A stretch of DNA of 51,444 nucleotides. Origin: JBEKHI01 sp050012355 (lineage in GTDB: Bacteria; Actinomycetota; Actinomycetes; Streptosporangiales; Streptosporangiaceae). The notes under the pieces were generated by a model. It had not been told where the DNA came from and ran no database searches. It saw nothing but the letters and a program-made list of their open reading frames with translations. Positions 1 through 11,600 of this stretch are shown piece after piece; the stretch's first letter is position 1, and each line of letters starts with the position of its first letter. The stretch spans positions 1 to 51,444 of the forward strand of contig JBEKHI010000031.1 in assembly GCA_050012355.1 (NCBI GenBank). The letters run 5' to 3'. A program made the position numbers and the translations under genes.

Positions 1-12
1 GGTGTGCCGTTG

Positions 13-66
13 CTGGGCGGTGCGGCGCTGCCCGCGCTCTTTTCTGGTCAGCGTCGCACCGCTCAG
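13..66. repeat. Hairpin repeat family 1, copy 1
   Basis: An imperfect inverted repeat: the arms 13-33 and 45-66 enclose a loop containing CTCTTTTC. The arm core GGTGCGGCG and the CTCTTTT loop recur at 11501-11554 (opposite orientation) and 15295-15360 (same orientation). It lies beyond the stop of the leftward kshB gene. The other two copies sit between convergent genes, so a bidirectional terminator or a REP-like element are both possible. The rest of 1-310 shows no gene I can support. Confidence 0.6.
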
Positions 67-310
67 AATCGGTCCGCTGCCGCGCACCGGCCGGGGGAGG
101 GACTTTCCGGTCAGAGCCTGGGCAGTGCAGCACCCACCAGCAACGGGGCACCAGTCAGGAGATCACAGCAGCAGCACCTGAAGCGTTAGCACCACCACCA
201 TCAGCAGTGCATGCCGCGGGGCGCGGGCGCGGCAGCGGACCCCAGCCCCGCCACCACCCCGCAGCCTCCGCCACTTTCACGCCACCGCGACCGCCCCGGA
301 CGAGGCGGGC

Positions 311-341
311 TTTGCTGGTCAATGTCGCATTGACCAGCAAA
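311..341. terminator. Hairpin downstream of kshB (repeat family 2)
   Basis: Perfect 14-bp inverted repeat, arms 311-324 and 328-341, with a 3-nt loop, about 12 bp past the kshB stop. It begins TTTGCTGGTC and ends GACCAGCAAA. No long T-run follows on the minus strand, so rho-independent termination is plausible rather than certain. The CTGGTC...GACCAG body resembles the double hairpin at 25784-25850, so it may be a dispersed element. Confidence 0.6.
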
Positions 342-352
342 AGGACCTGAGA

Positions 353-1327
353 TCAGTACTCGATCGTGACCGAGTCGGTGACGGCGGTGGACTGGCAGGC
401 GAGGATCCAGCCCTCGCCAAGGTCGGCGTCCTCGAGGACCTCGTTGTGCGCCATCTCCACCTTGCCCTCGGTGAGCTGGCAGGCGCAGGCGCCACAGACG
501 CCCTGCCGGCAGGAGAACGGCGCGTCCAGTCCCGCGTCGAGCAGCACGTCCAGCATCCGATGCCCTGGCGGCCAGTCCAGCGTCTGGGTCTGCCCGTCCA
601 GGGTGACCGTGATCCGGGACGGGATCGCGTCCGCGGCGACCGGCACCGACTCGAACGGGTTCTCCTCCAGGGACACGAACCGCTCGACATGCACCCGGGA
701 CGAGGGCATGCCCGCGGCCGACAACGCTGAACGGACGGCGGTCATGTACGGGTCGGGTCCGCAAATGAAGGCCTCGTGGCCTGCGAACGGCCTGGCCAGC
801 GCCGCGAGCGACGCCGCGGTCGGCGGGCCCTGCACCGAATCGAGGTGGTGGACGACGAGCAGGCGGTCACCAGCGAGCGAACGCAGCGCGGAGCCGAAGA
901 TCACTGACCGCTCATCCCGGTTGGCATACACCAGCACCACCTGGCCGCTGCCGGTGGCCAGTGCGGACTTCAGGATGGACATCACCGGGGTGATACCGCT
1001 GCCCGCCGCGAACAGCAGCAGGTCGTTATCCAGCGACCCGGGGGTGAACGTGCCGGCCGGCGGCAGGATGTCCAGCGACGAGCCGGCCCGCACGTTGTCG
1101 CAGAGCCAGTTGGACGCGTAACCCCCGTCCGTCCGCTTCACCGTGAACGCCGGCCGCTCGCCGGTCACCGGCGAACTGCACAGCGAATAGCAGCGGGCCG
1201 CCGTCCCGACCCGCACGGTGATGAACTGTCCGGGCTGGTAGGAGAAGTCCGCGTCGAGCACGAACGAGCACGCGTCGTCGGTCTCGCGGACGACCTCCGC
1301 GACCCGCGCCGGAAGATGTTCCCTCAC
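353..1327 (-). CDS. kshB: 3-ketosteroid 9-alpha-monooxygenase, reductase component (KshB)
   Basis: Electron-transfer partner of the Rieske oxygenase KshA. It moves electrons from NAD(P)H through FAD and a 2Fe-2S centre for 9-alpha-hydroxylation of steroid intermediates, the step that opens ring B. The 324-aa protein has a ferredoxin-reductase FAD motif RCYSLCSSP (about residues 45-53), a pyridine-nucleotide motif FAAGSGITPV (106-115) and a C-terminal plant-type 2Fe-2S domain with CRQGVCGAC. Cys 273, 278, 281 and 311 are the likely cluster ligands. The GTG start overlaps the stop of the upstream 73-aa gene as GTGA, which implies translational coupling. Assignment rests on this architecture plus the neighbouring kshA and hsa genes; a phenylacetate or other oxygenase reductase would look similar in isolation. 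Confidence 0.9.
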   Translation of the reverse strand: MREHLPARVAEVVRETDDACSFVLDADFSYQPGQFITVRVGTAARCYSLCSSPVTGERPAFTVKRTDGGYASNWLCDNVRAGSSLDILPPAGTFTPGSLDNDLLLFAAGSGITPVMSILKSALATGSGQVVLVYANRDERSVIFGSALRSLAGDRLLVVHHLDSVQGPPTAASLAALARPFAGHEAFICGPDPYMTAVRSALSAAGMPSSRVHVERFVSLEENPFESVPVAADAIPSRITVTLDGQTQTLDWPPGHRMLDVLLDAGLDAPFSCRQGVCGACACQLTEGKVEMAHNEVLEDADLGEGWILACQSTAVTDSVTIEY

Positions 1328-1545
1328 GGTGGGGTGATCTCGACCGGTGCCTCGTCAACCGAGGCGCGCATCCACGGGCAAGCCTCGGCTGGCGGGCCCG
1401 CGAACTCCTCGCACCGGGCGACGGCGGACATGGACCACTGGACCGACGTGTGCTGCGGGCTGAACTTGGTTACCGACACCGTCGCGCCGCACCGGGCGCA
1501 CGTGACCGGTGACGCGACGCGGAACCGCTCGTCAGCTCGCGGCAT
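1324..1545 (-). CDS. Small four-cysteine protein between kshA and kshB
   Basis: A 73-aa reading frame that starts at ATG 1545 inside the end of kshA (14-bp overlap) and ends in a GTGA overlap with kshB, so all three are probably translated in series. It has a CARCG pair (Cys16, Cys19) followed by Cys45 and Cys56, which could bind zinc or iron. The stretch VTKFSPQHTSVQW looks like real protein rather than shadow sequence. Both junctions are overlapping start/stop pairs, as expected for a genuine operon gene. I do not recognise a named family. A role tied to the KshAB electron chain, such as cofactor handling, is inference from position only. Confidence 0.65.
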   Translation of the reverse strand: MPRADERFRVASPVTCARCGATVSVTKFSPQHTSVQWSMSAVARCEEFAGPPAEACPWMRASVDEAPVEITPP

Positions 1546-2671
1546 CGGCACCCCGTGTGGCGAGGTTCTCGGCCACCTCGGCCTGCCAGCCCTCGACGGC
1601 CCGCGTCGTGTCCACCTCGAACTCGTACCGTTCCACCATCGGCGGCTCAACATCCGCGGCGTCCACGTAAAACTGCGAATACCAGCGGCGCAGCTGGTAG
1701 ACGGGACCGTCCTCGGCGCACAGCAGCGGGTTGTCCACCCGCGCCTTGTGCTTCCAGATCTCGACGTCCTGCAAGAAGCCGAGGCCGACGAACTTGGCGA
1801 ACTTCGACGCGATCTTGGTGGCGTGCTCGTCCGACAGACCGGCGGGCTTCTTCACGATCGCGCCCCACTGCAGCAGGAACGAGTCCGGCGTGACCGGATA
1901 GTGGCAGTTGATCAGCACTGACTCCATGGTCATGCCGTGGAGCTCGTGCCACAGGTTGTCGATCATGTAGGACGGCCCGTAGTACGAGGCCTCGGAACGC
2001 AGGTTCACATCCGACCCGTCAGGAGACGCGAACCCGACGTCGGGGCGCGACGTGGTGTTCAGGTACTGCGAGGCGACGTGCCCCTCGAAGACGTTCCTGA
2101 AGTACGTAGGGAACGCGAAGTGGATGTAGAAGAAGTGCGCCATATCGACGACGTTGTCGATGATCTCGCGGCAGTTGGCGTCGACCAGGACCGAATCCCA
2201 GGTCCAGGCCGTCCACTCATCGGAGAACGCGCCGTCGATCCGGGGAATGTTCAGCTCAGGCGGCGGCGGAATGCCCTGCGGGTCGTGCCAGACGAACAGT
2301 TGCTTGTTCTCCTCATGAGCCAGCCACGTCCGGGTCCGCGCCGCCGGCGGAATCCGCCGGGCGTACGGGATGTCCGCGCATTTGCCGTCGCCGCCCCACC
2401 TCCAGTCATGGAACGGGCAGGCGATCGCGTCGCCCTTGACCGTTCCCATCGACAGGTCGCCGCCCATGTGCCTGCAATCAGCGTCCAGCACGCTCAGCGC
2501 ACCAGACGACCCGGCGAACACCACCAGTTTGGTGCCGAACGCGTGCACCGCGTGCGGCTTGCCGTCCCGGAAGTTATCCGCAAGGCCCAAGCAGTGCCAG
2601 CCACGGGCGAACCGCGCGGGCGGGGGAGCGGCCTCGATGCTCCGTACCGAAGATCCGTGCACTACAGCCAT
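1532..2671 (-). CDS. kshA: 3-ketosteroid 9-alpha-monooxygenase, oxygenase component (KshA)
   Basis: Rieske non-haem iron oxygenase that hydroxylates C9 of 3-ketosteroids such as androstadienedione. It acts with KshB and leads to the 9,10-seco product. The 379-aa protein shows the Rieske ligands as C66-R-H68 and C85-P-F-H88, then the mononuclear iron motif in DMAHFFYIH (His179, His184, preceded by Asp176). The length is usual for KshA. First gene of the leftward operon kshA-(73 aa)-kshB. ATG 2671 lies 6 nt after a TAGTCT box on the minus strand, so the message is probably leaderless. The KstR-like palindrome at 2681-2696 overlaps that box, which fits repression released by steroid-derived ligand. 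Confidence 0.93.
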   Translation of the reverse strand: MAVVHGSSVRSIEAAPPPARFARGWHCLGLADNFRDGKPHAVHAFGTKLVVFAGSSGALSVLDADCRHMGGDLSMGTVKGDAIACPFHDWRWGGDGKCADIPYARRIPPAARTRTWLAHEENKQLFVWHDPQGIPPPPELNIPRIDGAFSDEWTAWTWDSVLVDANCREIIDNVVDMAHFFYIHFAFPTYFRNVFEGHVASQYLNTTSRPDVGFASPDGSDVNLRSEASYYGPSYMIDNLWHELHGMTMESVLINCHYPVTPDSFLLQWGAIVKKPAGLSDEHATKIASKFAKFVGLGFLQDVEIWKHKARVDNPLLCAEDGPVYQLRRWYSQFYVDAADVEPPMVERYEFEVDTTRAVEGWQAEVAENLATRGADAAS

Positions 2672-5600
2672 ACCCCAAGACTAGAACATGTTCTAGTGTA
2701 AGGGTATGGGGCTGACCTTTCATGAGGAACCACCGGCCGATCAGCAGGCCGTACTCGACGCCGTCGCCGAGCTGCTGCCAGTGCTGCGCGAGCGGGCACA
2801 GCAGGCCGAAGACGCGCGGAACGTCCCGGCCGAATCGATCAAGGCACTAGAGGAAACCGGGTTTTTCCGCCTACTGCAACCCGCGGCCTACGGTGGCTAC
2901 GAGGCGGACCCGCTGACCTTCTACACCGCGGTGCGGATGATCGCCAGCGCCTGCGGCTCCACCGGATGGGTCTCGTCGGTTGTCGGCGTGCACCCGTGGC
3001 AGCTCGCGCTGTTCCCGCCGATGGCCGCGCAGGAGGTCTGGGGAACCGACACCGCTACCCGCATGTCGTCCTCGTACGCGCCGACCGGCCGGGCCGCGCC
3101 CGCCGATGGCGGGCACCGGCTCACCGGCCGGTGGTCGTTCTCATCAGGCTGCGAGCACGCTAGCTGGGTGCTGCTCGGCGGGATAGTGGCCGACAGCGAC
3201 GGCAAACCGCCGGACTACCGCACGTTCCTGCTGCCGCGCGCCGACTATGAGATCGACGACGTGTGGGACACGGTGGGGCTGCGCGGTACCGGGAGCAACG
3301 ACATCGTGGTGAATGACGTCTTCGTCCCCGAGCACCGCTCGCTGAGCTTCGCCGACGTGTTCCGCTGCTCCTGCCCTGGCCAGCAGGTGAACACGGCGCC
3401 GCTGTACCGGCTGCCGTACGGGTCGGTGTTCTCCTACGCGATCAGCACGCCCATCATCGGCATGGCGACCGGCGCCTACGCCGCGCACGTCGAGTACCAG
3501 CGAGCCAGGGTCCGCGCCTCCTACGTCGGGCAGAAGGCGAAGGAGGACCCGTTCAGCCAGGTCCGGGTCGCCCGCGCCGCCGCCGAGATCGACGCCGCCT
3601 GGCTCGCGCTTGAGCGGAACATGACCGACCTCATGGCGCATGCCCGCGCGGGGGAGAAGATCCCGCTGCCGCTGCGGCTGCGAGTCCGCCGCGACCAGGT
3701 GCTCGGCACCGGCCGCGCGATCGAGGCGGTTGACCTGCTGACCGAGAACTCGGGCGGGCGGGCGCTCAAGCTGGGCACCCCGATCCAGCGCTACTGGCGG
3801 GACGTGCACGCGGGCCGGGTGCACGCGATCAACGACCCGGAGCGCGCGCTGTCCGCGTTCGGCCGCGGCGAGTTCGGGCTCGACTTCATCCCGGACGGAA
3901 TGGTATGAGACTCCATTACACCGAGGCCGGATCCGGCCCAGCGCTGGTCATGCTGCACGGCGGCGGCCCCGGCGCCTCGGGTACGTCCAACTTCGGCGGC
4001 AACCTGCCGGAGTTCGCCAAGCACTTCCGGACGATCCTGGTGGACCAGCCCGGCTTCGGTGAATCGGACAAGCCGCCGGTCGAGGGGAACTACTTCCGGT
4101 TCTCCGCGACCGCGCTCGCGGAACTGCTCGACGAACTCGGCGTGGACCGCGTCCACCTGGTCGGCAACTCACTCGGCGCCGGTACCTCGGTCAGGTTCTC
4201 GCTCCTGCACCCGGACCGGGTAGGCCGCCTGGTGCTGATGGCACCCGGCGGGCTCACGCTGAACGTGTTCTCGCCCGACCCGACCGAGGGCGTCAGGCGC
4301 ATCGGCGAGTTCGGCCGCGCGCCGAGCAGGGAACGGCTCGTGTCGTTCCTGCGCACGATGGTGCACGACCAGAAACTGCTCACCGACGAGCTCATCGACG
4401 AACGATACGCCGTCGCCTCACAGCCGGAAGCGCTGCAGGCGATGGCCTCGCTTGGCATGTCGTTCTTCGACCCGTCCTCGGCCGAGGACGGGATGCTCTG
4501 GCGCGAGGCACACCGGCTCCGGCCGCCCACCCTGCTGGTCTGGGGCCGCGAGGACCGGGTGAACCCGCTGGACGGCGCGCTTATCGCGCTCAAGCTGATC
4601 CGTAACGCCCAGCTGCACGTGTTCGGCGGCTGCGGGCACTGGGTCCAGGTGGAAAAGCGCGACGAATTCAACAGGCTGGCAATCGCCTTCTTGGAGGACG
4701 CATGATCTCCTCGCTCGGATACTTGCGCATCGAGTCGGCCGACCTGGAGCGCTGGCGCGAGTTCGGCACCAAGGTGCTCGGCCTCTCCGAGGGCCGCGGC
4801 CCGGAACCGGGAGCCGTCTACCTGCGGATGGACGACTTCCCGGCCCGGCTGATCATCGTCGGCGGCGAACGCGACCGGCTCCTGGCGTCGGGCTGGGAAG
4901 TGCGGGACGACCCGACCTTGGACCGCGTCGCACGGGCGCTGTCGGACGCCGGTGTCCCTTTCAAGCACGGCACAGACACCGAGCTATCAGAACGGCGGGT
5001 GGCCCGGCTACTGCGCTTCGACGATCCCTCGGGCAACGTACACGAGGTGTTCGCGGGCGCGGCCCTGGGCGAGCGCCCGGCGATCGCGGCGTACGGCACC
5101 CAGTTCGTGACCGGTGACCTGGGGATGGGGCACGTCGTTCTGCCCGCCCCTGATCTGGAACCGACGGTGCGTTTCTTCACCGAGGTGCTCGGCTTCCGGT
5201 TGCGTGACTCGATGCGGCTGGCGCCTGAACTGTTCGGTCTGCCGGCCGGCTCGCCACCGCTGTGGATGCGGTTCCTCGGCGCCAACGCGCGGCACCACTC
5301 GCTGGCGCTCGCGCCGTTCCCGGCCGATCCTGGGATCGTGCACCTGATGATGGAGACCGGGTCGATCGACGACGTGGGCCGCGCGCTTGACCGGGCGAAC
5401 CGCCGGCACGCGCCGGTGTCCGCGTCGCTTGGCCGGCACGCCAACGACCACATGGTGTCGTTCTACGTGAAGACTCCCAGCGGGTTCGACATCGAGTACG
5501 GCACCGGCGGGCGGCTGGTGGACGACGCGACCTGGATCGCCCGGGAGACCACCGCGATCAGCCTGTGGGGGCACAGCTTTGCGCCATCTTAGGCAGGCCA

Positions 5601-8600
5601 CAGTTAGCCCGGAACGGTTTAGGCACATCCTTGGGCATTTCTGCTCCGGGGTGACCGTGATCACCAGCGTGGATTCCGATGGCCAGCCGGCCGGGTTCGC
5701 CTGCCAGGCGTTCGCCGCGCTGTCCCTGGACCCGCCGCTGGTGGTGTTCTGCCCGTCGCGGACGTCGGCGACCTGGCGGGTGATCGCCAGCAGCGGGCAT
5801 TTCACCGCGAACGTGCTCGCGGCCTCGCAGCGGGATGTGGCTCGCGCGTTCGGCCGGTCCGGTGGTGACAAGTTCGCGGGGCTGACCTGGTCGGCCGGCC
5901 TGACCGGCGCTCCAGTGCTCGACGGGGTGCTGACCTGGGCCGCGTGCACGGTGGAAGAGGTACACGATGGTGGCGACCACCACGTCGTGATCGGCCGGAT
6001 CGCCGAGCTCGGCGACGTGACTCCGGGCGAGCCCCTGCTGTTCTACCGAGGCGGCTACGGCCTCGATCACAACTTGCCCGACTGGCCCGCCCCCGACGCC
6101 TGGCTCTGACCCCGGCTCACCCGGTCCCTGCTCGCCGCCGCCGCTCGCTGGCCCCGCTCGCTGGCCCCGCCGCCGGCGGCCCCTGCTCAGCTGGCCCCAT
6201 GGGTGGCCCATCGATGGCGCTATGGGCCCCTCGATGGGCCATCGAAGGCGCCGGTGTCAGGCCCCAGCAGCCCGCGACTTCGCGTCGACGACGGTGGTGA
6301 GCAGGCCGGTCTTGACGTCGTAGACGTGGCCGGAGACCCGGACGTCGGAGGGGATCTGCCGTGCCCACAGCACCCGGTCGACGTCGGTGCGGACGGTGCG
6401 CTCCGGGTCCAGGACAGCCGTATCGGTCAGCGTTCGCTCGTCGACGCCGATCCGCTCGGCGAAGCCATGCCGGAGTTCGTCGTCGGCCAGCAGGGTGGAT
6501 CCGCAGTCGGTGTGGTGAATGATCGCGACCTCGAACCACGGGCCCTCTGGAGCCTTGGACTCCACCAGGTAACTGGCGTAGGCGATGTCCTGGATGACGG
6601 CAGGGGTGACCCGGCCGCCGATGTTCCGCTCCACTAGGGCCTCGCCCAGCTTGATCCCGAGGATCTCGGCTGGATCGACCCGGCAGTCGATGCACGTGAC
6701 GATGTAGAGGTTCAGGAACGGGATGAACGGTAGCGCGGGCACGTTCTGCCGCGCGTCGGCGGCGGCGAAGGCCCGGTTGCGGTCGGCAAGGGCGGCGATG
6801 TTGGACATGACTTTATGCTTGGCCCGCGCGCCGGGCGGCGGCGAGGGGGAGGACTGCCCGATGTCGTCAGGATCCTGCCTCAGGTATCTGGATGGCGACC
6901 CTGATAGGCGGCCCGGTAGGCGGTGGGCGTCGTCCCAGCGTCGCGGGCTAGCTGCAGGCGCAGGTTGGCAGCGCTGCCCAGACCGCTGCGGGCGGCGACC
7001 TCGTCGACCGGGAGGTCGCTGACCTCGAGCAGGTGGCGGGCTTCACGTACCCGCTCGGCGGTGAGCCAGCGCCGTGGTGTCATGCCGGTCTCGGCCAGGA
7101 AACGGCGGGCGAACGTACGGGGTGCCCAGCCGGCGTGCCGGGCCAGGTTGGCTACGGTCAGCGGCTCGGCCAGGCGTTCCAGCGCCCAGTCGCAGGTTGT
7201 CGCCAGGCTCTCGGGTGGCGGCGGTACGGGACGCTGCAGCAGTTGGGCTTGCCCGCCGTCACGGTGCGGAGCGACGACCATATAGCGGGCGGCCTGGATG
7301 GCGGCCTCGCTGCCGTAGTCGGCACGCACCAGTTGCACGCACAAGTCGATGCCAGCGGCCAGTCCGGCGCTGGTCAGCACATTCCCCTCGTCCACCCACA
7401 GCCGGTCCGGGTCGACCTTGACCGCCGGGTACCGGGCCGCTAGTTCGGCGGCGTACTGCCAGTGCGTGGTGGCCTGGCGGTTGTCGAGCAAGCCGGCCGC
7501 GGCCAATGCGAAGGCCCCGGTACACACCGAGACCACCCGGGCGCCACGAGTGGCCGCCTCGCGCAGCGCCCGGCAGGTCTCCAGGCCGGGATCGGCCAGC
7601 GGCAGGTAACCAGGCACCACCACCGTGTCCGCATCGGCCAGTCGGTCCAGGCCATGCTCGACGTTGATGGCGTACCCGGTCGTCGACGGCACTAGCCCGC
7701 GCTCGGGAGCGCACACGGTGAAGCTATACCGGCCGCCCAGCGAGCGATCATTGAAGACCTGTGAAGGGATGGCCAGATCGAAGGCCTCGACGGCTGGCAG
7801 CGCAAGGGCAACCACTGCATGCACGCGCACGAGCCTAACTCCCGAGCGCGGTGCGCGCCCGCGCCCCGCCTACGCTCCGAGGTAACGGGTGGGAATGAGG
7901 GTTTCGGCGGTGCCGCCCGCTGGGTCGCGGAGCACCCGGTAGGCGTTGCCGGACGGGCGGTCGGAGACGATCTCGGCGAGCGAGTCGTCGATGTAGTGTG
8001 CGCCCACCCCGTCGTCGCAGGCGATGCCATCGGGCAGTGAGCCCTCGCCGACCAGCTTGTGGTACAGCGGACGACGCTGATCCTCGGAGTTGTAGTGCGG
8101 GCAGAACGAGCCAGGCAGCAGGGCAAGTCCGCCCTGGAACTCGCGTAGGTCCCGGCCAAACGAGTCCGTCGTGCCACCCTCGAACCAGCAGATCCCGCCG
8201 GCGCTCGAGCCCGCCAGCACAATGCCGGCCTGCCAGGCCTTGCGGAAGATCTCGTCGAGGCCGTGCACCCGCCACACCGCGACCATGTTGGCGACACTGC
8301 CGCCGCCGACGAAGATCACATCCTGCGAGAGCAGCAGATCCTCGGGGTCCTGGACGTTCGGCATGGGAAACAGCGCGAGATGGCGGACCTCGGCCGGAGT
8401 GCCGACGAGCCGGTCATACATCCGGACCGTGGTGCCCGGATCGTCGCCAACCGCCGTGTTCAGGACGCACAGCCGAGGCCGAGGGCGTCCGGTCAATGAC
8501 AGCGCGTAACCGATATGCAGCGGAACCGCATTCTGCGACATCAGCATGCCGCCGCCGATCGCCAGTATGTGGCGCCGTCCGTCTTCTGCCATGCCGAGAA

Positions 8601-11600
8601 ACGTAGCGTGTGCCGGTCACACTCTGCAAACGGCAGTGGCTCACATGACCCACTGCCGCGAAATCACCCCCCGATGCCATCTTTCCGGCGCGACGGCGAC
8701 CGCTCCCGCTCCCGAACCCGGCGATCCCGCCGCTGCCCGCCTCGAGCCAAGTAGCCCGGAATAACCGTTATGTCGGGCCTGGCCGGCTTCGGCGCGCCTC
8801 TCGCGACCCCAGCGATGTCCCATCGCTGGCGCCATAGCCCCAGCGGTGGCCCATCGACGGTCCTGTAGAAGGTCCCTGGGCAGGCGGTGAGGTGCGTGGC
8901 GGCGGCCGTTCATCGGTCTGTATCGCCGGTGCGGACGCTCACCAGCGGGCGGCTGCTACTAGCAGGCAGATGGTGGCGGCGGTCTCGCACAGCGCTCCGA
9001 GCACGTCGCCGGTTATTCCGCCTAGCCGCCGCACCGCGTGGCGTCGCAGCAGCCACGCCGCCAGGAGCCCGCAGCCGACGCCGGCCGGAACCGTCCACGC
9101 GACGACCCCGCCCGCGGCGAGCCCGATCGAGGCGGCCGCCACCACTGCGGTGAGCGTCGCGGCGGCCACCGGCCGCACCGTCTGCGCGACCATGACACCC
9201 AGTCCGCTGCCACGCGCGGGGACGACGCCGGACCGGCATGCCCAGGTGACGGCTAGCCGTCCAGTCACCACGGCGGCGATCAGCGCGGCGGCGCCGCGGT
9301 GCCCGCTTCCCGCCCTGGCCAGCGCCGCGACCTGGATCAGCAGGGTGAGCACGAGCGTCGCCACGCCGAACGGCCCGATGTCGGATTTCCGCATGATCTC
9401 GAGCGCTTCGTCGGCGGGGCGGCCGGAGCCTAGCCCGTCGGCGAGATCGGCGAGCCCGTCTAGGTGCAGACCCCGGGTGAGCGCGGCCAGCACGGCGACG
9501 GCGACGGCCGCGCCGGCCAGCGGGCCTTCGAACCGTCCGACGGCGTATAGCACCAGCGAGGCGATCGCGCCGAGCAGCAGGCCTACCGCGGGCGCCCACA
9601 GCATGGCGGTCCCGGCGGTCCGGCGATCAGGACTCACCTGACGCCGCACGGGTATCACAGTGAGCAGCGTCACCGCTAGCGCAGGACCATCGAGGCTCAT
9701 GGCACCCAACCCTAGGCTGCATCATTGGGCTGGACAGGGCAGGATGGGGTCATGAGGGAAACCCGAGTGACGACCGAGGGGCTGCGGGCGGCGATCGAGC
9801 GCAGCGGCTACTATCCGGGGCTGATCACCGACGCGGTCACGGATTCGCTGGGTAAAGAGCCCGTCACGGCTTTTGTTGTCCATCATGACGCTATCTTCGA
9901 TCCGGGTATGGAGGTGCGCCGTCATATGACGGTGCTAGCGCTGACCCCGACCCGGCTCCTCTACTCGCACACCGACGAGCACCCGCCCGAGGAGCCCGGC
10001 GACGTCATGCGAGCCGAGACGCACACCGAGGCGGTCAGGTTCTCCCGCGTCTCGTCGGTTTCACTGACCCGCGTCATCCCCGATCCCGCTTCCTACGTTC
10101 CCGGAGTCACCCTGCCGTCGGAGGTCATCATGACCATCGGCTGGAACGTGATGTCCCATCTGGAACTCGAGCCGGCGCACTGCGGGGACTCCAGCTGTGA
10201 GGCGGACCACGGTTATATAGGTACGATCACCGCTGACGACCTAACGCTCCGCCTGTCCGAGGCGGCGGACGGTGAAGAGGGCGTCCGGCAGGTACTGGCT
10301 TTCGTCGCGGCGTTGTCCGAAGCGACCGCGCGCGGCGACCACTAAGGAGGCACATGTCGAGCGAGCCATCAAGCTCGCCGGTCATACCGGCGTACGGAGC
10401 CGCGTCGCTGGCGGATCTCGCGGAGTCATTGCTGGCGTCGGTGACCGGCACGGGTGTGAACGTGCTCGGATTGCCTCCGGTCCGCAGGGCCTGCCTGCTG
10501 ATCGTCGACGGACTCGGCCTGGAGGGACTGCGTGACCGGCAGGCGGCGGCGCCGTTCCTGTCCGAGCTCGCGTTCAACGGAACGACGCTCAGCTGCGGGT
10601 TCCCCGCCACGACCGTCACTAGCCTGAGTTCACTCGGGACCGGCAGGCCGCCCGGCGAGCACGGAATGCTCGGGTACCAGGTCGCCGTACCCGGCACTGG
10701 AACGCTGCTGAACGGGCTGCACTGGGACGCGCGGATCGATCCGGTGGCCTGGCAGCCGCTGCCGACGATCTTCGAGCGCGCCGAGGCGGCCGGGGTCACC
10801 GCCAGCCATGTCGCGCCGGAGTCGCTGCGCGCGACCGGACTGTCCCGCGCCGCCTTCCGCGGCGCGCGCTTCCGCCGCGCCAACAGCATGGGCGCGCTCG
10901 CGGCCGAGGCTTCCGCCGCCCTCCACGAGAGTGAACGGGCGCTGGTGACCGTCTACCACGGCGATCTCGACGGCGCGGGCCACGACTACGGAACCCACTC
11001 CGACGCGTGGGGCTTCCAGCTCTCGCACGTGGACAAGCTGCTGGAGCAGATCGTCGGCGCGTTGCCGCCCAATACGGTGCTGTACGTGACCGCGGACCAT
11101 GGCATGGTGACGGTTCCCGACCAGGACCGGTTCGACGCCGACCGGATACCGGCACTCCGCGAAGGGGTCGCGCTGCTCGGTGGTGACGCCCGCGCTCGTT
11201 ATGTCTACGCGAAGCCGGGAGCGGCCGACGACGTGCTCGCGGCGTGGCGGGACGTGCTCGGCGAGCACGCCTGGGTGGTATCCCGTGATGAGGCGATCAA
11301 GGACGGTTGGTTCGGCCCGGTCGCGCCCGAGATGGCGCCGCGGATCGGTGACGTGGTGGCCGCCATGGCCGGCAACAGCGCGGTCGTGGCCACCAGGTCG
11401 GAACCCGGGGAATCGACGATGTTCGGCATGCACGGGTCGCTGACCCCGGCCGAGCAGCTCGTGCCGCTGCTGACTTTCAGCACATCTTGACGGCGTGATC
11501 ATGGCTGGTGCGGCGTTACCCAGAAAAGAGTATGGGTAACGCCGCACCGGCCATAATCGCTCACCCGGCACGCGCCGTCAGGTCACGCCGTCCGGTCAGT